Part shown: positions 62,507-64,000 of the stretch, in pieces
Numbering within the stretch: position 1 is the stretch's first letter
How the letters are laid out: each line of letters starts with the position of its first letter
Source: Lactobacillus johnsonii
Lineage (GTDB): Bacteria > Bacillota > Bacilli > Lactobacillales > Lactobacillaceae
Direction: 5' to 3'
Length of the DNA: 64,000 bases
Assembly: GCF_014058685.1 (NCBI RefSeq)
Contig: NZ_CP059055.1
Location: 1,178,001-1,242,000, forward strand
Notes under the pieces: model-generated
What the model saw: the letters and a program-made list of their open reading frames with translations, nothing else
What the model was told of the DNA's origin: nothing
The model's database searches: none
Program-made: the position numbers and the translations under genes

Positions 62507-63062
62507 TACTTTGATTTCCTGTTAAAATCATATTTTCCCAAAATGTAATTGCCATTACAGTTTTTGCATCCATAATTTCTCCAGAAGCAATTAACTGTTT
62601 TAATTCTGGCAGACTGTACCATTCTTGAGTTAAAAATTCATCTTCATCAAGAGGACGTTTATTTTCAATTTTTGACAAAGTATCACAATAGAATAAATGA
62701 ATTTTTTCATCACAAAAACCAACAGATGTATAAAATTCACTTACCTTTTCCCAATACTCAGCCTTATAGCCACCCTCTTCATTCAACTCTCTTTTCATTG
62801 CATCAAGAGGTGAAGCATCTGTCTCATCAATTAAACCCGCAGGAATCTCCAAAGTTAATTGTTTAATGGGCTCACGCCATTGCTTTACAAGAAGCATTTT
62901 TTTCTCATCATTGATGGCAATTGCAGCACTAGCATCAGGATGCTTAACTATCTCACGAGTAGCTGTTTTTCCATTAGGCAAACTAATAGTTTCAACATTT
63001 AAATCAATAAGTTTACCTTCGAAAATAGGTTTATTTGAGATTTCAGTTTCTCTCAGATTCAC
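62499..63062 (-). CDS. nudF: ADP-ribose pyrophosphatase (Nudix)
   Basis: A 187-residue Nudix hydrolase. The Nudix box is in PAGLIDETDASPLDAMKREL followed by NEEGGY; relative to GX5EX7REUXEEXGU it carries one extra residue before REL and Asp at the first acid, while REL-x-EE is intact. IEIPAG-like LEIPAGLIDE and EFYTSVGFCDEKIHLFY match ADP-ribose pyrophosphatases. It likely hydrolyses ADP-ribose. It is first of the nudF-membrane protein-mtnN unit. Confidence 0.92.
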   Translation of the reverse strand: MNLRETEISNKPIFEGKLIDLNVETISLPNGKTATREIVKHPDASAAIAINDEKKMLLVKQWREPIKQLTLEIPAGLIDETDASPLDAMKRELNEEGGYKAEYWEKVSEFYTSVGFCDEKIHLFYCDTLSKIENKRPLDEDEFLTQEWYSLPELKQLIASGEIMDAKTVMAITFWENMILTGNQSND

Positions 63063-63075
63063 TTAATTTCTCCTT

Positions 63076-63285
63076 TTAGTCATGATCAACATAAACGTTG
63101 ATACATTGTAGACCCTTTTTTCCTTGCGCTAATTGATAACGAACTCTTTGACCTACGTTCAGTTTTTTATAACCTTCTTCTTTAATTGACTTATAAAAAA
63201 CAAAGTAAGATGAATGAGTTAAATCATCCTCAATAAATCCATACGCAGAGTTTGGATCAAATTGTTTAACAGTACCTTTACGCAT
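63076..63285 (-). CDS. cold-shock-domain-like small protein (divergent)
   Basis: A 69-residue protein of OB-fold length. [20 protein letters not shown] matches the cold-shock start GTVKWFN...GYGFIE (RNP1), YFVFYKSIKEEGYKKL corresponds to the VFVHFSAI...G-F-K-L region (RNP2), and VGQRVRYQLAQGKKGLQCIN to the EGQ.V.F....G..GPQA.NV end. The aromatic Trp of the consensus and the RNP2 His are changed (VFYKS), so RNA binding may differ. Its ATG overlaps the ileS stop (TAATG), so it is translated from the ileS transcript. Confidence 0.75.
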   Translation of the reverse strand: MRKGTVKQFDPNSAYGFIEDDLTHSSYFVFYKSIKEEGYKKLNVGQRVRYQLAQGKKGLQCINVYVDHD

Positions 63286-64000
63286 TATTTTTCTAAACCT
63301 TCTTTTTCTGCTTCAGGAAAGTTTTCAGCAACGATAGCTGCACAGCGCGCACATAATTCTGGGAAACGTGGGTCACTACCAACATCGGTTGTAGTACGAC
63401 GACATCTTGGACAAACTTCACCAGCAGCGTGTTCCACTACAATGGATGCAGTTGGCAATTTTTCAGCATTTTCAGGTGCTTCTTCATCACTAATAGTTAA
63501 ATCAGAAACAATCAAAATTTGTCTGATATTAGCGTTTAATTTATCGAGAAGTGCCTTCGTTTCTTCAGTTGGGTAGAGAGTAACGTGTGCTTCAAATGAC
63601 TTACCAATTACCTTAGCATTCCGTGCTTTCTCAAGTGCCTTCAACACATCTGAACGAACTTTCATAAAGGCATTCCAATCTGCTAAAACTTCATCCTCAT
63701 TAGCAAAATGGTCTACTTCTGGCATATTAGCAAGTTGAACGTAATCTTCTGGTTCCTTGAGATAACCCCAAACTTCTTCCATAGTATGTGGAAGGATTGG
63801 TGTCATCAATTTAGTTAGCTTAACTAAAACATCGTAAATTACAGTTTGCATTGAACGACGAGTTTCACTGTCTTCAGCATCAATGTAAAGAATGTCCTTA
63901 GCAAAGTCTAAGTAAAAGGCAGATAAATCATTAGAAATGAAGCTAAATACTTTCTTATAAACACTATTAAAATCAAACTTATTGTATGCTTCAATTGCCT
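63285..64000 (-). CDS. ileS: isoleucyl-tRNA synthetase, C-terminal part (5' end outside window)
   Basis: The frame stays open to the right edge of the window. The visible 238 codons are the anticodon-binding and C-terminal regions: [54 protein letters not shown] and the C-terminal zinc site [14 protein letters not shown] ... [14 protein letters not shown] (two CxxC). The catalytic domain with HIGH and KMSKS, and any T-box leader, would lie to the right of the window. A cold-shock-like gene is coupled to its 3' end. Confidence 0.97.
   Translation of the reverse strand, partial: AIEAYNKFDFNSVYKKVFSFISNDLSAFYLDFAKDILYIDAEDSETRRSMQTVIYDVLVKLTKLMTPILPHTMEEVWGYLKEPEDYVQLANMPEVDHFANEDEVLADWNAFMKVRSDVLKALEKARNAKVIGKSFEAHVTLYPTEETKALLDKLNANIRQILIVSDLTISDEEAPENAEKLPTASIVVEHAAGEVCPRCRRTTTDVGSDPRFPELCARCAAIVAENFPEAEKEGLEK

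Overview
The window is AT-rich Firmicute chromosome and looks like a Lactobacillus of the gasseri/johnsonii type. The basis is the gene complement and order: epsA-E exopolysaccharide head genes, engB-clpX-tig-tuf, rpoY-rnjA, nifS-DUF1831-mnmA, and ftsW-ylbG-rsmD-coaD-PDZ protease-comEA-comEC-holA. Species was not tested; the assignment rests on recollection of family sequences and gene order. Almost everything is on the minus strand. The exceptions are an ISL3 transposase, rpsT, and the def-rpoY-rnjA-lipid kinase block. I saw no rRNA, tRNA or CRISPR array.

Region 1 (1-4.6 kb): a truncated hypothetical protein at the left edge, then the dTDP-L-rhamnose operon (rfbB-A-C-D in transcription order). 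Its promoter has a 19-bp spacer with a near-palindromic core, the layout used by MerR-family activators. The next gene upstream encodes a MerR regulator fused to a methyltransferase. Region 2 (5.8-11.2 kb): a very AT-rich accessory island with three unrecognised genes, a decayed IS66-family element (tnpB and tnpC remnants with stops and frameshifts) and an ISL3-family element with recognisable ends. The island lies between the rhamnose operon and the 3' end of the exopolysaccharide operon.

Region 3 (11.2-26.2 kb): a Wzy-type exopolysaccharide operon. It comprises LCP protein epsA, chain-length/kinase/phosphatase control genes epsB-C-D, priming transferase epsE, a DUF4422 protein, several glycosyltransferases (GT4, GT2 twice, GT61, GT14 and a GT-B-like one), a Wzy polymerase, UDP-galactopyranose mutase and a Wzx flippase. 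The complement predicts a galactofuranose-containing, probably branched polymer; rhamnose may come from the rfb operon. The operon start has a -10 box, a perfect palindrome at the predicted start point, two 8-bp direct repeats one helical turn apart and, further up, a run of nine C. Upstream lie a small sigma-70-like factor and a gene I read as a ComK-family competence regulator.

Region 4 (28-41 kb): two FrnE/DsbA-like paralogues, a lipoprotein, a 56-codon gene, a low-molecular-weight tyrosine phosphatase, then engB, clpX, tig, tuf, a TPR protein, RNase J2 and rpsO. Region 5 (41-51 kb): rpsT, then holA, comEC, comEA, a PDZ/Lon-like protease, coaD, rsmD, ylbG, ftsW and typA. Region 6 (51-64 kb): def, rpoY, rnjA, a lipid kinase, recD2, a TPR protein, a histidine phosphatase, mnmA, DUF1831, nifS, mtnN, nudF, a divergent cold-shock-like protein and the 3' part of ileS.

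The least ordinary signals are the MerR-type promoter of the rhamnose operon, the sigma/ComK-like pair with overlapping alternative hairpins next to eps and in the same window as comEA/comEC, terminator-type hairpins inside the leaders of typA and rpoY-rnjA, and the three-gene island of unknown function.
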